From the NCBI GenBank assembly GCA_023262305.1, contig JALRCK010000138.1, positions 1 to 6,345 on the forward strand: a stretch of 6,345 nucleotides of DNA. The letters are read 5' to 3'. Made by a program: the position numbers and the translations under genes. The notes under the pieces are model-generated. The model was given only the letters and a program-made list of their open reading frames with translations, did no database searches and was not told the origin of the DNA. This stretch comes from Deltaproteobacteria bacterium (GTDB lineage Bacteria; Bdellovibrionota_C; UBA2361; OMII01). Of this stretch, positions 6,062 to 6,345 are shown piece by piece; the stretch's first letter is position 1; each line of letters starts with the position of its first letter.

Positions 6062-6131
6062 CCTCCCGTGTCGCTTTCAGAAGCTCGCGATTTAAAATGA
6101 TCACTCGCAGGTTCAAGCCTTGCCGGGGGAA
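6062..6131 (+). other. tRNA-like sequence, probably degenerate
   Basis: The 3' half looks like a tRNA: GCAGG-TTCAAGC-CTTGC (6107-6123) is a T arm with the canonical seven-base loop, and CGGGGGA after it pairs at six of seven positions (one G-T) with CCTCCCG at 6062-6068. A small GCTT-TCAG-AAGC hairpin sits where the D arm should be, but its loop is only four bases. TTTAAAA (6091-6097) resembles the tRNA-Leu(UAA) anticodon loop, yet no five-pair anticodon stem forms. At about 70 bases it is short. I read it as a tRNA remnant or mimic, not a working tRNA. Confidence 0.35.
6082..6111 (+). repeat. 30-bp direct repeat, copy 1
   Basis: The 30 bases beginning AGCTCGCGATTTAAAA recur exactly at 6316-6345, 234 bases downstream. 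The copy spans the anticodon-loop-like segment and the first strand of the T stem of the tRNA-like sequence. Confidence 0.95.
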
Positions 6132-6134
6132 CTC

Positions 6135-6155
6135 TTATGTTCCGATGGAACATAA
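6135..6155. other. Perfect 9-bp hairpin with GAT triloop
   Basis: TTATGTTCC and GGAACATAA are exact complements around GAT. It is the first of three consecutive hairpins downstream of the membrane-protein gene. There is no T tract, so it is not a classical terminator. Confidence 0.8.
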
Positions 6156-6161
6156 TGGGGT

Positions 6162-6178
6162 CCAGGGGAATCCCCTGG
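6162..6178. other. Perfect 7-bp hairpin with AAT triloop
   Basis: CCAGGGG pairs with CCCCTGG. It lies six bases after the preceding hairpin and has the same stem-triloop design. Confidence 0.75.
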
Positions 6179-6183
6179 TCGTA

Positions 6184-6213
6184 ACCCAAATCTTGGCGAA
6201 GCCAAGTTTGGGT
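6184..6213. other. 13-bp hairpin with one bulge and GAA triloop
   Basis: ACCCAAA plus CTTGGC pairs with GCCAAG plus TTTGGGT, with a single bulged T at 6191 and loop GAA. It is the longest stem of the set. No U tract follows on either strand. Confidence 0.8.
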
Positions 6214-6224
6214 AGAAAAGATAC

Positions 6225-6314
6225 TGCGCTCGGCAGGGATCGAACCTGCCATAAGGTTATACCCTTCGCGCTATTCTCGCCCTGTCGGGCGAGGCACTCG
6301 GGCAAATCGCTCGC
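6225..6314 (-). other. Type II tRNA-like sequence, probably non-functional
   Basis: Read on the minus strand, GCAGG-TTCGATC-CCTGC (6249-6233) is a perfect T arm with the canonical loop. CGAGCGC and discriminator A follow. The 90-base span back to GCGAGCG (6314-6308) gives five of seven acceptor pairs, and TTGCCCGAGTG resembles the D arm of Ser/Tyr-type tRNAs. An AAGG/CCTT stem stands in the long variable-arm position. The anticodon position, however, is a 7-bp CTCGCCC/GGGCGAG hairpin with a four-base loop that offers no anticodon. It may be a decayed tRNA, a tRNA mimic or an integration scar. No CCA is encoded. Confidence 0.35.
6276..6293. other. Perfect 7-bp GC-rich hairpin
   Basis: CTCGCCC and GGGCGAG are exact complements around TGTC. 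It occupies the middle of the minus-strand tRNA-like sequence, where an anticodon arm would be. Confidence 0.75.
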
Positions 6315-6327
6315 TAGCTCGCGATTT
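6304..6327. promoter_or_regulatory. 24-bp near-palindrome
   Basis: AAATCGC and GCGATTT are perfect inverted arms, and GCTAGC at the centre is itself a palindrome; only the two TC dinucleotides break full symmetry. It overlaps the start of direct-repeat copy 2, and copy 1 lacks this left arm. It could be a protein-binding site or recombination site. Confidence 0.6.
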
Positions 6328-6345
6328 AAAATGATCACTCGCAGG
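6316..6345 (+). repeat. 30-bp direct repeat, copy 2, at window end
   Basis: This copy is identical to 6082-6111 and runs to the last base of the window, so the true repeat may be longer. It could be a second tRNA-like unit in tandem, an attachment-site duplication, or the reason an assembly stopped here. Confidence 0.95.

Noticed and set aside
6062..6131. Functional tRNA-Leu(UAA)
   Set aside because: The TTTAAAA loop matches, but no anticodon stem pairs, the D loop has only four bases, and the total length and lack of a long variable arm do not fit a leucine tRNA.
6184..6213. Rho-independent terminator for the membrane-protein gene
   Set aside because: The stem is strong but followed by AGAAAAGA, not a T tract; the minus strand also lacks one.
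6040..6252. Minus-strand frames of 67-70 codons over the tail
   Set aside because: They are translations of hairpins and tRNA-like DNA, with no start signals and no protein-like composition.

Overview
The window reads as bacterial chromosome from a Gram-negative type lineage, mid-50s % GC by eye. The evidence is strong AGGAGG-type ribosome sites, a small Cys-rich protein with a Sec signal peptide, an SGNH-fold envelope-type protein and a GT-C type membrane glycosyltransferase. I cannot name the genus; a deltaproteobacterial or Bdellovibrionota-like origin is only a guess. I see no transposase, integrase, phage gene, CRISPR array or rRNA.

Layout. Positions 1-98 and 4015-4113 are two inverted copies, about 80% identical, of a ~98-bp repeat. 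They bracket a ~3.9-kb block with three convincing genes: a small secreted six-cysteine protein (137-460, minus), an SGNH/GDSL-family protein with one N-terminal membrane anchor (549-1772, minus), and, divergent from these, a large polytopic GT-C-like glycosyltransferase (1949-3907, plus). The SGNH and GT-C genes share a 176-bp divergent promoter region and plausibly act together in building or modifying an envelope or exported glycan. The GT-C gene has two notable features: an extended -10 box only 6 bases before its GTG start, predicting a leaderless mRNA, and a nine-G homopolymer inside the reading frame where slippage by one base either way gives an almost immediate stop. The latter is the architecture of a phase-variable gene.

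From 3908 to 4862 there is about 950 bp without a convincing gene. It holds the right repeat copy, a candidate 56-codon membrane-protein fragment on the minus strand, a possible terminator, two short direct repeats and a 7-bp hairpin. A well-started gene of unknown function follows (4863-6053, plus). It has a Ser/Ala/Pro-rich N-terminus with an exact 18-bp tandem duplication, followed by an integral membrane part that looks built from repeated helical hairpins.

The tail (6054-6345) is dense in structure: two tRNA-like sequences on opposite strands, four perfect or near-perfect hairpins, a 24-bp near-palindrome, and a 30-bp exact direct repeat whose second copy is the very end of the window. 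Both window edges therefore lie in repeats, which suggests either a mobile or integration-prone locus or a contig broken at repeats.
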